Source: Acetobacteraceae bacterium
GTDB taxonomy: Bacteria; Pseudomonadota; Alphaproteobacteria; Acetobacterales; Acetobacteraceae
Direction: 5' to 3'
Assembly (NCBI GenBank): GCA_003164135.1
Contig: PLSD01000077.1
Coordinates: 1 to 49,828 of the forward strand
Length of the DNA: 49,828 nt
The translations under genes were made by a program, and so were the position numbers. Under the pieces are notes generated by a model that saw nothing but the letters and a program-made list of their open reading frames with translations, had not been told where the DNA came from and made no database searches. Position 1 is the first letter of the stretch, and every line of letters begins with the position of its first letter. Below are positions 1 to 8,313 of the stretch, piece after piece.

Positions 1-28
1 GGGCACTTCAATAAATTACCCTGGCAAT

Positions 29-62
29 AAAAAACCCCCGCTGGAAACCGGCGGGGGTTTTT
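29..62. terminator. Strong intrinsic terminator
   Basis: A perfect 7-bp GC stem (35-41 with 51-57), extended by G-U and G-C pairs around an AAA loop, is flanked by five or six A on the left and five T on the right. It can therefore stop transcription in both directions. It lies just beyond the end of the minus-strand Hint-domain gene. Confidence 0.9.
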
Positions 63-84
63 GTAAGCGTTAACGCCGGGCGCT

Positions 85-1098
85 TCAGGCGGCGGCGAGG
101 CTGCCGAACAGCGCTTCGGCGCGGGCGGCCAGACGGGTGCGGGATGCGGCAGGCACCTGGCGGGCGGACTTGGCGCGCGGCAGGTCCATTTCCAGCAAGG
201 AGGGCTCGTTGCCATACAGGGCTTCATGTTCGGCCCAGTTGTCGAAGCCCATGCGGTCGACGTTGTCGACGAAGGTTTCCGCCGGGGTGTTCTCGGCCAG
301 GATCAACGAATGGTCCGCGAGCTCGACATGGTAGTAGGTGAAGGTCTCCGGCGCCTGGTGTTCCCGGACGATCGACACGCCGTTCACCAGCGCGCCCGCC
401 TGAATCAACACGCCGTCAACCAGCAAGGCGTGATCCGGGGAGAGCAGCAGGTCGCGGGCGGGAATGTTTTCGCCCAACGCATTGGCCTTCACGCGGATCG
501 GCAGTGCCCGCAGCGGGTCGGCGAAGCGCAACGACACGGCCCGGCGGCCGATCCAGCGGACCGGCGCGGATTTGCCGGTGGTGGTGATAACGCGATCACC
601 GATGGCCAGGGTTTCAACCGCCACTTCGCCCCGGTCGGTCAGCACCAGCGTACCGGCACAGAAACAGGGTATGGAGGGAGTCACGGAGACGAGCGTGATA
701 TTTTCTGGAACGCCCGGCTTTTCATAGAGAATGAACTGGCCCTTATTATCATATATGTTAATGTTTACAGGATTGGCGCTGCCACCACCGGTCTGGAGCA
801 TGATCCCACCAAAATCAATTCCGTCGTTGCTGGTGCCGCCGCCGTAGACAACATTGGGATTGGTAAAAATGGCGTTATCGAAGTCGAAGCCATAGGCAGT
901 TTGCACGGCTGCCGGGCTTCCAAGTTCCCCAGTGATTGGGGTGCCGTCGATGCTACCGCTGATAGCGATCACCCCATAAGCCGCCGAACCAGGTAGCCCG
1001 GACACGACGCCAGGCGGTGTGGTCACTGTGACGTCAACGGTAATGTCCGCAGGGCTAATGCCATCAGTAAATACATAATCGAATGTTGTTTCAGACAT
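85..1098 (-). CDS. Hint-domain protein with uncharacterised N-terminal domain
   Basis: The 337-aa protein has two parts. Residues 1-144 are Gly/Thr/Val/Asp-rich, look beta-rich and match no family I recognise. From residue 145 a Hint (hedgehog/intein) module begins with CFCAGT, followed by an RGEVAVETLAIGD segment and a further SPDHALLVDG motif. In Hint domains the first Cys (here C145) is the nucleophile for autoprocessing. No C-terminal intein-type Asn plus extein follows, so this resembles bacterial hog-type proteins rather than an intein. There is no obvious signal peptide. I chose the ATG at 1098 because GGAG precedes it at good spacing; an in-frame start 69 bases upstream has no such support. 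It is a single-gene unit ending at a strong terminator. Substrate and role are unknown. Confidence 0.8.
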   Translation of the reverse strand: MSETTFDYVFTDGISPADITVDVTVTTPPGVVSGLPGSAAYGVIAISGSIDGTPITGELGSPAAVQTAYGFDFDNAIFTNPNVVYGGGTSNDGIDFGGIMLQTGGGSANPVNINIYDNKGQFILYEKPGVPENITLVSVTPSIPCFCAGTLVLTDRGEVAVETLAIGDRVITTTGKSAPVRWIGRRAVSLRFADPLRALPIRVKANALGENIPARDLLLSPDHALLVDGVLIQAGALVNGVSIVREHQAPETFTYYHVELADHSLILAENTPAETFVDNVDRMGFDNWAEHEALYGNEPSLLEMDLPRAKSARQVPAASRTRLAARAEALFGSLAAA

Positions 1099-1429
1099 GT
1101 TTTGGCTCCAAGGACAATCTACTGCGTGGTTCCGCTTAATGCACACTGCAAATCGTAAGTGCAACAAGAGATTTAGGGATTCCGTGCTGGATCAGGCAAA
1201 AAAGATGGAAGCCATGAAACTGTAACAAAATATCGTTGTGAATATCTCCCGCAAAGATTCTACAACTAGAAATTGTTCTTTTTTTCTAACGTTACGTTAT
1301 GGTTGTTTCCGACTTGCTCTATAGTTGCGAAAACAGCGCGATTCTAACATGTTTGCCGTATCTCGGGTGTAAAAACCGCCGGTTAGTTAGCATACAGGTA
1401 TTTTAACAAAAACGGCGTGAAGAGGCGCG
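1099..1429. other. AT-rich non-coding stretch upstream of the Hint gene
   Basis: About 330 bases with low GC compared with both neighbours and no convincing reading frame. It must carry the promoter of the Hint-domain gene, but I see no box pair good enough to mark. A near-palindromic TAACGTTACGTTA lies near 1287-1299. Confidence 0.5.
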
Positions 1430-1566
1430 TCAGCCTGGCTTGTTGCCCGGGGTTGAACTGCTCTCGCCATACGCCGTGATCAGCAACTCGCGCACCACGT
1501 TGAACACAAAGGTGGAGGCGCTGCCGTGCAGGCCGGCCGTTAGGATGCGGCGGGGCAGGCCTACAA
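1430..1566 (-). pseudogene. Sulfotransferase-like N-terminal relic
   Basis: Directly behind xseA, overlapping its last codons in another frame, the minus strand reads PRRILTAGLHGSAS, then TFVFNVVRELLI, then TAYGE. It next runs into SSSTPGNKPG and a TGA at 1430-1432. The segment resembles the beta-strand, phosphosulfate-binding loop and first helix at the N-terminus of sulfotransferase-like (P-loop) proteins. Only about 44 codons survive. No ATG, GTG or TTG start lies within roughly 50 bases upstream in frame, and the DNA beyond the stop becomes AT-rich and non-coding. I read it as a remnant of a gene once following xseA. The family assignment rests on a short motif only. Confidence 0.5.
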
Positions 1567-2988
1567 CCCCAGATCGAGCTGCGCGGTTTTGGCGGCGGCC
1601 TTCACCGCGACATCGCCGTCGGCAAATTTGATGATGAGCGCGGCGCCGGGCGCGACCAGCGCGGCGCTGGATACGGGGGCACCTTTCGGCGTGGTGACCA
1701 AAGCGAAGCCGCGCGCGAGCACGGCGGCGTAGGAGACCGAATCCAGCCGGGCGGCGAGGTTTTCCAGCCGCAGGCGGGCTTCACGCAGCCGCCCCGGCAG
1801 CGGCGCATCGAGCCGTTGTGCCAGTAGGGAGGCTGCGTTCTGGCGGGTGCGGACCTGGTTGGGCAGAGCGGCGGTGAGCCGGTGTTCGAGCAGCGAGACC
1901 GTGTTGCGGTGGGCGGCCAGAATTTCGCGCGGGTGGCGCAGGCGGTTGGCCAGGCGTTCCAGCGCCGCGCGGCGGGCGGCGGCGTAGTTGGGCAAGGCGA
2001 GGGTGAGGCGCTCGCCCCGGTCGTCCAGCCGCTGGCGGGCGGCACCCAAAATGCTGGGCAGGTCCGGCAGTTTGGCCCCGGCGCGGTCCAGCAGCAGCCG
2101 CGCCTGGGAAGTGGCCCGCGCCAGCGCGCCGGTGAGGCGGGCGGATTTTTGGGCGAGGTCGGCCAGCAGTTCCAGCCGCGCGGGGATGGCCATTTCGGCT
2201 GCCGCGGTGGGGGTGGGGGCGCGGCGGTCGGAGACGAAGTCGATCAGGGTGGTGTCGGTCTCATGCCCCACCGCGGAGATAAGCGGGATGGAGCAGGCGG
2301 CGGCGGCGCGGACTACGAGTTCGTCGTTGAAAGCCATCAGGTCTTCCAGGCTGCCGCCGCCGCGCGCGACGATCAGCACATCCGGGCGGGGGATGGGGCC
2401 GCCCGCGGGCAAGGCGGAGAAGCCGTTGATGGCGGCGGCGATTTTCTCAGCCGCCCCCTCGCCCTGCACCGGGACCGGCCAGAGCAGGATCGGGCGGGGG
2501 AAGCGCCGGGCGATGGTGGTTTTGATGTCCTGCAGCACCGCGCCCTGGGGGGAGGTGACGACGCCGATGACGGCGGGGAGCATGGGCAAGGGACGTTTGC
2601 GCTCGAACAGGCCTTCCGCCGCGAGTTTGACTTTCAGGGCCTCGATGCGGGCGAGCAGCGCGCCGGCGCCTGCGTATTCCAGGCGCTCGACGATGAGCTG
2701 GTACTCCGAGCGCTCCGGGTAGGAGGTGATGCGCCCGGTGGCGATGACCTCGACGCCGTTTTCGGCTTTCAGCCCGACGCGCGACGCCACGCCTTTCCAG
2801 ATGATGGCGCGGATTTTGGCGCTCTCGTCCTTCAGGGCAAAATACTGGTGGCCGGAGGAATAGGCTTTGAATTCGGTGATCTCGCCGCGTACGCGCACCC
2901 GGCCAAAAGCCCCTTCCAGGGTTTTCTTCACCGCCCCGGCAAGCTCGGAGACGGAAAATTCGGGGGTGTTTGGCAGGAGGTCGCTCAT
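1561..2988 (-). CDS. xseA: Exodeoxyribonuclease VII large subunit
   Basis: The 475-aa protein is the large subunit of exonuclease VII, which degrades single-stranded DNA to acid-soluble oligonucleotides and acts with the small subunit XseB (not in this window). An N-terminal OB-fold spans about residues 12-105. The catalytic domain includes ARGGGSLEDLMAFNDE (208-223) and SAVGHETDTTLIDFVSDRRAPTPTA (from 238), both hallmarks of the family. A long Ala/Arg/Leu-rich helical region follows. Length is typical. It is divergent from purD with only 49 bases between the start codons, so the two share a promoter region. Its stop overlaps the sulfotransferase-like relic. Confidence 0.97.
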   Translation of the reverse strand: MSDLLPNTPEFSVSELAGAVKKTLEGAFGRVRVRGEITEFKAYSSGHQYFALKDESAKIRAIIWKGVASRVGLKAENGVEVIATGRITSYPERSEYQLIVERLEYAGAGALLARIEALKVKLAAEGLFERKRPLPMLPAVIGVVTSPQGAVLQDIKTTIARRFPRPILLWPVPVQGEGAAEKIAAAINGFSALPAGGPIPRPDVLIVARGGGSLEDLMAFNDELVVRAAAACSIPLISAVGHETDTTLIDFVSDRRAPTPTAAAEMAIPARLELLADLAQKSARLTGALARATSQARLLLDRAGAKLPDLPSILGAARQRLDDRGERLTLALPNYAAARRAALERLANRLRHPREILAAHRNTVSLLEHRLTAALPNQVRTRQNAASLLAQRLDAPLPGRLREARLRLENLAARLDSVSYAAVLARGFALVTTPKGAPVSSAALVAPGAALIIKFADGDVAVKAAAKTAQLDLGL

Positions 2989-3037
2989 GGTGGGAGACTA
3001 TGATAGAGCGCGCGGCGTTAACAGAGGGGGCAGCGAC

Positions 3038-4324
3038 ATGCGGGTTTTAATCATCGGGTCCGGCGGGCGGGAACATGCGCTGGCCTGGGCGATTGCGGCG
3101 AGCCCGCTGCTGACCAAACTGTTTGTCGCCCCCGGTAATCCGGGCACGGCGGCGTTTGCGGAAAATGTGCCGCTGCGCGGGACGGATATTAAGGGCCTGG
3201 TGGCTTTCGCGGTGGAACAGAAGATTGACCTGGTGATTCCAGGGCCGGAAGCGCCGCTGGTCGCCGGTATTGCCGACGCATTGGCGGCGGCGGGCATCGC
3301 CTGTTGCGGGCCGAGTGCCGCCGCCGCGCAGTTGGAGGGGAGCAAGGAATTCACCAAGCAAATCGCCGACGCGGCGAACATTCCCACCGCCGCCTGGGCC
3401 AGCTTCACCCATGCCGAGGAGGCGCACGAGTATATAGAAGCCGTGGGGGCGCCGATCGTCATCAAGGCGGATGGCCTGGCGGCTGGCAAGGGCGTGGTTG
3501 TGGCGCTGACGCCGGAGGAGGCGCACGAGGCCATTTCCGCCATTATGGAAGACATGGTGCATGGCGCCGCCGGGGCGAAAGTGGTGATCGAGCAATGCCT
3601 GGTGGGTGAGGAAATTTCGGTGTTTGCGTTATGCGATGGGCTGGACGCGCTGTATCTGGGCGTGGCCGCCGACCATAAGCGCGTGGGCGATGGCGATACC
3701 GGGCCGAATACCGGCGGCATGGGGGCGATTTCGCCGCCGCCCTGGGCAACGCCGGCGGTGATCGAGGAAACCATGGAGCGGGTGATCCGTCCCGCGCTGG
3801 CGGAGATGGTCAAACAGGGCATGCCGTTCCGGGGGTTTTTGTTCGCCGGGCTGATGGTTGAGGAAGATGGACCCAAGCTGATCGAATTCAACGTGCGCTT
3901 TGGCGACCCGGAATGCGAGACGCTGCTGCCGCTGCTGCGCTCGGATTTGCTGCCGGCGCTGGTGGCGGCGACCGATGGCACGCTGAAGCATGTGGATTTG
4001 CGCTGGAAAGACGGCGCGTCGGCGACCGTGGTGATGTGCTCGAAAGGCTACCCCGGCGCCTACGCCACCGGCGGTGAGATTTTCGGGCTGGAGGAAGCGG
4101 GCGCGCTGCCCGGCGTAAACATTTTCCACGCCGGGACCATGGCCGACCAGGGCGGTATTTTGGCCAATGGCGGCCGCGTGCTGGCGGTTAACGCGGTGGG
4201 GGCGGATTTGGAGCAGGCCGTGGCGCGGGCCTACGCGGCGGTGGATGCGATCGACTGGGATGACGGTTTTTGCCGCCGGGACATCGGCAAGCGCGCGGTG
4301 TTCGCGGCCAAGTGGCCGGGGTGA
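3038..4324 (+). CDS. purD: Phosphoribosylamine--glycine ligase (GARS)
   Basis: The 428-aa ATP-grasp enzyme joins phosphoribosylamine and glycine in step 2 of purine synthesis. The N-terminus MRVLIIGSGGREHALAWA is the family signature. ATP-grasp elements include KADGLAAGKGVVVA and, near the C-terminal half, FAGLMVEEDGPKLIEFNVRFGDPECE with the metal-binding Glu/Asn residues. The ATG at 3038 is preceded by AGAGGGGG and fits the family start; longer in-frame extensions run back into xseA. A TATGAT hexamer at 2999-3004 could be a -10 box, but no good -35 partner is visible. The stop overlaps the next gene's GTG, so the downstream sulfotransferase is probably translationally coupled. Confidence 0.97.
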   Translation: MRVLIIGSGGREHALAWAIAASPLLTKLFVAPGNPGTAAFAENVPLRGTDIKGLVAFAVEQKIDLVIPGPEAPLVAGIADALAAAGIACCGPSAAAAQLEGSKEFTKQIADAANIPTAAWASFTHAEEAHEYIEAVGAPIVIKADGLAAGKGVVVALTPEEAHEAISAIMEDMVHGAAGAKVVIEQCLVGEEISVFALCDGLDALYLGVAADHKRVGDGDTGPNTGGMGAISPPPWATPAVIEETMERVIRPALAEMVKQGMPFRGFLFAGLMVEEDGPKLIEFNVRFGDPECETLLPLLRSDLLPALVAATDGTLKHVDLRWKDGASATVVMCSKGYPGAYATGGEIFGLEEAGALPGVNIFHAGTMADQGGILANGGRVLAVNAVGADLEQAVARAYAAVDAIDWDDGFCRRDIGKRAVFAAKWPG

Positions 4325-5088
4325 TTATCCCGCCACGGTTACGCGCGCAGCCCTCCTTCCACCGGGCGCTGGTGGAACAGGAGTTCGGCCCTTTGCGGCC
4401 GGACCCGGAGGCGGTGATGCCGCCGGGCAACTTCCTCTTCCTATGTTTCACCAACCGCTGCGGCTCCAATTACCTGGCGCATCTGCTCGCCACTACCGGC
4501 GCGTTCAACGAGGCGGGGGAGTATTTTAACGCCGAGACCGTGCTGGAACATTCCCGCCCGCGCGGGCTGCGTTCATTGGCCGCATATTTCGCCACGTTGT
4601 ACCATTTGCTGCCGCATTACGGGCACATCGCCGCCAAGGCCGGGGTGGACCAGCTGGCCATGCTGGCGGATGCCGGGATTCTCGATGCGCTCGGCCCCCG
4701 CGCGCAGTTTGTGTTGATGGAGCGCCAGGACCGGCTGGGGCAGGCGATTTCACGGGTCATTGCCACGCAGACCGGGCGGTTTACCACGGCGCATGCGGCC
4801 CATGTGCCGGATGCCGCCCTGGTGTATTCCCGCGCCGCCATCGCCGGGGAGTTGGAGAAAATCGCGCTGGCCAATGCGTTGTTCTATGCCTTCTTCGCCG
4901 CCAACGGCATCGCGCCGGTCCACACGACCTACGAGGCCGTGCTGGCGGACCCCGCCCCGGTGATGGCGCAAATCGCCGCCGCCATGGGGTGCGGGGCGCT
5001 GGTGGCGCATCCGGAGCAGGTGGGCATCGCCCGGCAGGCCAATGCGGTGAACCAGGCGTGGCGGCGTGCCTATTTGGGCGGCGCCTGA
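4321..5088 (+). CDS. Stf0-type sulfotransferase
   Basis: A 255-aa protein resembling the Stf0 family, which transfers sulfate from PAPS to carbohydrate acceptors such as trehalose in mycobacteria. The sequence LCFTNRCGSNYLAHLLATTG (41-60) corresponds to the phosphosulfate-binding loop and helix. The adjacent EYFN (67-70) is also typical of Stf0. A later VLMERQDRLGQAISRVIA resembles the conserved Arg-containing region of the family. The start is taken as the GTG at 4321, which overlaps the purD stop as GTGA. This places it in the purD transcript, although no functional tie to purine synthesis is evident. The acceptor is unknown. Composition matches the neighbours. Confidence 0.8.
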   Translation: MIIPPRLRAQPSFHRALVEQEFGPLRPDPEAVMPPGNFLFLCFTNRCGSNYLAHLLATTGAFNEAGEYFNAETVLEHSRPRGLRSLAAYFATLYHLLPHYGHIAAKAGVDQLAMLADAGILDALGPRAQFVLMERQDRLGQAISRVIATQTGRFTTAHAAHVPDAALVYSRAAIAGELEKIALANALFYAFFAANGIAPVHTTYEAVLADPAPVMAQIAAAMGCGALVAHPEQVGIARQANAVNQAWRRAYLGGA

Positions 5089-5157
5089 ATCCCCAGTGGA
5101 AAACTCCGCCGGCGCGACTATGTTCTCCTGGCGCATGAAATTATCGGGGGATCAGTC

Positions 5158-6213
5158 ATGAAATATCATCAGCTTGGCCGCACGGGATTGTTCGTATCGG
5201 AAATCTGCCTGGGCGCCATGACGTTTGGCGGCGACGCCGCGGCCGGCATGTGGAAGGCCATCGGCGCGCTGGGGCAGGCGGATGTGGACCGCATCATCAG
5301 CCGTGCGCTGGCGGCGGGGGTGAATTTCATTGATACCGCCGATGTGTATGCCGCCGGCGATTCGGAAAAACTCGTTGGCCAGTCGCTGAAAAACCTTGGC
5401 GTGGTGCGCAAGGATGTGGTGATCGCGACGAAAGTGTTCGGCGCCATGGGCACCGGGCCGAACGATCGCGGCGCCTCGCGCGGGCACATCATGGACTCCG
5501 TGCACGCCAGCTTGGAGCGGTTGCAGACGGACCATATCGACCTCTACCAAATTCACGGCAACGACACGGTTACCCCGGTCGATGAAACCCTGCGCGCGCT
5601 GGACGACCTGACCCGCCAGGGGCTGGTGCGATATGTGGGCGTCTCCAACTGGTCCGCCTGGAAAATCGCCAAAGCGCTGGGGGTGAGCGAGACCAAAGGC
5701 TACGCCCGCTTCGAGACATTGCAGGCCTACTACTCCATCGCCGGGCGGGACCTGGAGCGTGAACTGGTGCCGATGCTTAACCAGGAGAAACTCGGGCTGA
5801 TGGTCTGGTCACCGCTGGCCGGCGGCTTGCTCTCGGGCAAATACGGCCCCGGCGCCCCCACGCCCGAAGGTGCGCGCCGCGCCGCCTTTCCCTTTCCGCC
5901 AGTGGATACCGACCGCGCCTGGGCCTGCATCGCGCAAATGCGCAAAATCGGCGAAACCCACGGCGTTTCCCCGGCGCGGGTCGCCCTGGCCTGGCTGCTC
6001 GCCAAACCACATGTCATGAGCATCATCATCGGCGCGAAAACCATCGAACAGCTCGACGACAATCTCGCCGCCATCGGCTTGGTGCTGAGCGCGGATGAGA
6101 TCGCCACGCTCGATGAGGTGAGCAAGCTGCCGCCGGAATATCCGGGATGGATGTTCGACTTCCAGGGCAATGCCCGCCGCCCCGCGCCGTTTACGCCCGC
6201 GGCAACTTCCTAA
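5158..6213 (+). CDS. Aldo/keto reductase
   Basis: A 351-aa NAD(P)H-dependent oxidoreductase of the aldo/keto reductase superfamily, with a (beta/alpha)8 barrel. The N-terminus MKYHQLGRTGLFVSEICLGAMTFG is the classic opening. The catalytic tetrad is visible as D59, Y64, K92 (ATKVFG) and H133 (YQIHGND). The C-terminal SIIIGAKTIEQLDDNLAA is the cofactor-phosphate-binding region. It resembles the YajO/Gfo-like short-loop subgroup that acts on aldehydes or sugar-derived carbonyls; the substrate cannot be read from sequence. A GGGGATC precedes the ATG. It is 69 bases after the sulfotransferase and may have its own promoter. Confidence 0.93.
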   Translation: MKYHQLGRTGLFVSEICLGAMTFGGDAAAGMWKAIGALGQADVDRIISRALAAGVNFIDTADVYAAGDSEKLVGQSLKNLGVVRKDVVIATKVFGAMGTGPNDRGASRGHIMDSVHASLERLQTDHIDLYQIHGNDTVTPVDETLRALDDLTRQGLVRYVGVSNWSAWKIAKALGVSETKGYARFETLQAYYSIAGRDLERELVPMLNQEKLGLMVWSPLAGGLLSGKYGPGAPTPEGARRAAFPFPPVDTDRAWACIAQMRKIGETHGVSPARVALAWLLAKPHVMSIIIGAKTIEQLDDNLAAIGLVLSADEIATLDEVSKLPPEYPGWMFDFQGNARRPAPFTPAATS

Positions 6214-6272
6214 TGTAGCGCCACCGCCTGTACCTCGTTGCCCGAATATTGGGCGTGGTATAGGAATGATAT

Positions 6273-7322
6273 ATGAGCCCAGAAGAAAATTGGCCCGAAC
6301 AAGACCTGGAGTGGCTTGGCAAATGCCCCGCTTGCGGCAGCGCCCCGCGTTCGGAGCTTTTTGGCAGTTTGCGTGACCTCGCCTTTCAGGTTGCGCCAGG
6401 AACCTGGACCATGTGGCGCTGCCTCACCTGTGACGCGGCATATCTCGACCCCCGGCCAAGCGAGGACTCCATAGGCCGGGCCTATCAAAATTACTACACC
6501 CATACCCAGCCCTGCAGCGCGATTTCAGAGCGCCGCGCGCGTGTGAAGATCCGCCGGCAGCTTGGCTACTACAACGCGCATTACGGCTATAATTTCGCGG
6601 GGGCATGGCCTTTCGGCCGGCTGATTTTTAAATTGGACCATGCGAAGGCCTCGCGGGCGGATTACGCTATCAGGCATCTTCCGGCTCCGTCCCGTAAGGA
6701 CGCGGTGCTGTTGGATATCGGATGCGGTAACGGCAGCTTTTTGTTGACGGCGCGTGACCTGGGTTATGCCGCGGTTGGGCTTGAACCGGACGCAGATGCC
6801 GTAAGCCGCGGGCGCGCGGCGGGGCTGGATGTGCGATTGGGACTCTTGCCTCACTCGGGTCTGGCGGAGGGTTCGTTCGACCATATTTTTCTTAACCACG
6901 TCTTCGAACATTTGCATAAACCAAGGGAAGCTGCTGCTGAAATTCTCAGGCTATTACGCCCAGGCGGCCGCGTGTGGCTGTCGCAGCCAAATTTGGATGC
7001 CATTGGGCTATCGCTGTTCGGTGAATTTTGGCGTGGCCTGGAAACGCCGCGCCATTTATGTTTGTACGCACGCAAAAGCCTGACCCGGCTTTTGGGTGAA
7101 GCGGGCTTCATTGATATCGAAATGCTCCCTGCCGAAGCGGTGGCGGAGTCCTATTTCCGGCAAAGCCTGGCAATGCAACAGGGTCTAAATCCGCAGGAAA
7201 CGCCAGCACCGCCGGGCTGGGAACCAGGGGGAAAGAAACAGGCGCGGGCCGCGAACAAGGCTGCTTCCCGAACCGCGGAACGCGGCGAGAGTCTCGCCAT
7301 GGTTGCGAAGAGGCCGGGTTAG
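6273..7322 (+). CDS. Class I SAM methyltransferase with zinc-ribbon-like N-terminus
   Basis: The 349-aa protein has Cys pairs at 18/21 (CPAC) and 50/53 (CLTC) that suggest a small zinc ribbon. A Rossmann methyltransferase domain follows. Motif I is LLDIGCGNGSF (146-156). The segments FDHIFLNHVFEHLHKPREAAAEILRLLRPGGRVWLSQPN are the usual motifs II-III of Methyltransf_11/23 proteins. The same architecture is common in O-antigen and capsule clusters, where such enzymes modify sugars or termini. That fits the glycosyltransferase genes that follow. A weak AGGAATGA lies before the ATG. The last 50 residues are Ala/Lys/Arg-rich and low complexity. Confidence 0.85.
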   Translation: MSPEENWPEQDLEWLGKCPACGSAPRSELFGSLRDLAFQVAPGTWTMWRCLTCDAAYLDPRPSEDSIGRAYQNYYTHTQPCSAISERRARVKIRRQLGYYNAHYGYNFAGAWPFGRLIFKLDHAKASRADYAIRHLPAPSRKDAVLLDIGCGNGSFLLTARDLGYAAVGLEPDADAVSRGRAAGLDVRLGLLPHSGLAEGSFDHIFLNHVFEHLHKPREAAAEILRLLRPGGRVWLSQPNLDAIGLSLFGEFWRGLETPRHLCLYARKSLTRLLGEAGFIDIEMLPAEAVAESYFRQSLAMQQGLNPQETPAPPGWEPGGKKQARAANKAASRTAERGESLAMVAKRPG

Positions 7323-7422
7323 TACAATTATAATGCGTCGCTTGCGTAACATTAGTGAGCGATTGCGTTATTGTCTACGATAGGCCGGAAAACGATAATT
7401 CGACATAAATGAGGGCGGATTG

Positions 7423-8283
7423 ATGAATGAGTCATTGCAAGAATTTCCATTCGCCAGAGAAATTTCTCCGAGTGATTCCTTTGAATTGTCAAAACATAAT
7501 CGAGAACTTGTGTTTTCAATCGGGACCCTTGTTACGAACAAAGACGAATATGAGTCTATGTTAAAAACTTTTATAGAGGCCGGATTTAATACAGACGACT
7601 GCGAGTATCTATACATTGATAATATCAGCGCAAATAATACCTCGGCCTATAGTGGTCTAAATCTTCTACTAAACTCCACCAGGGGTGACTACATAATTTT
7701 GTGTCATCAAGATGTGCGGCTATCTTTTGATAATCGGAGCATACTTGAACAGAGACTGTCTGAGCTTAACGTGCTCGACAAAAACTGGGGGCTTGCGGGA
7801 AACGCGGGAGGGGTAGAGTTAGACTCATTATCTATTCGTATTACCGATCGTTATGGGGAAAATAAAAGTGTCGGTGTGTTTCCAAAGAGAGTCATCTCAT
7901 TAGATGAAAATTTCATCGTTGTGAGGAAGCGTGCCAGACTAGGTTTTTCGAATGATCTGTCTGGCTTCCATTTTTATGGCACGGATATTTGCCTTCATGC
8001 GGACATAATGGGGTATAACGCTTACGTTATTAATTTTCATTTACACCATTTAGGCATGGGGCGGATGGGTGTGGAGTTTTTTGAAGCAAAGCGCGCATTT
8101 GAAGAAAAATGGAATCGCGCACTTCGTCTACGACTGTTGCAAACCACTTGCGCTCAAATTATTGTTGGATTTTTATGCCAACTCGACGGGCGTGTTATTC
8201 TTTTTCGGTTAAGGCGCGCATGGAAACAAACAGAGAAAACCGTGAAAGGTTTTCTGAAAGATCTCACGGGCCGAGGTGGGTAG
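7423..8283 (+). CDS. GT2-like glycosyltransferase, AT-rich
   Basis: The 286-aa protein resembles the small GT2-related family (PF13712-like). It has GDYIILCHQDVRL (88-100) and GFHFYGTDICLHADIMGYNAYV (181-202) patterns, as in proteins that start with a nucleotide-sugar fold. The acceptor and sugar are unknown. I start it at the ATG at 7423, preceded by GAGGGCGG at 7411-7418; the TTG one codon upstream is less likely. The gene and its upstream 100 bases are much richer in A+T than the surroundings and use codons such as AAT, ATA and TTA that are rare nearby. This suggests recent horizontal transfer. It ends 30 bases from the convergent CgeB-like gene. Confidence 0.75.
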   Translation: MNESLQEFPFAREISPSDSFELSKHNRELVFSIGTLVTNKDEYESMLKTFIEAGFNTDDCEYLYIDNISANNTSAYSGLNLLLNSTRGDYIILCHQDVRLSFDNRSILEQRLSELNVLDKNWGLAGNAGGVELDSLSIRITDRYGENKSVGVFPKRVISLDENFIVVRKRARLGFSNDLSGFHFYGTDICLHADIMGYNAYVINFHLHHLGMGRMGVEFFEAKRAFEEKWNRALRLRLLQTTCAQIIVGFLCQLDGRVILFRLRRAWKQTEKTVKGFLKDLTGRGG

Positions 8284-8313
8284 TTTTGGTTTCTGCGGGA
8301 AACTACTTATTTG

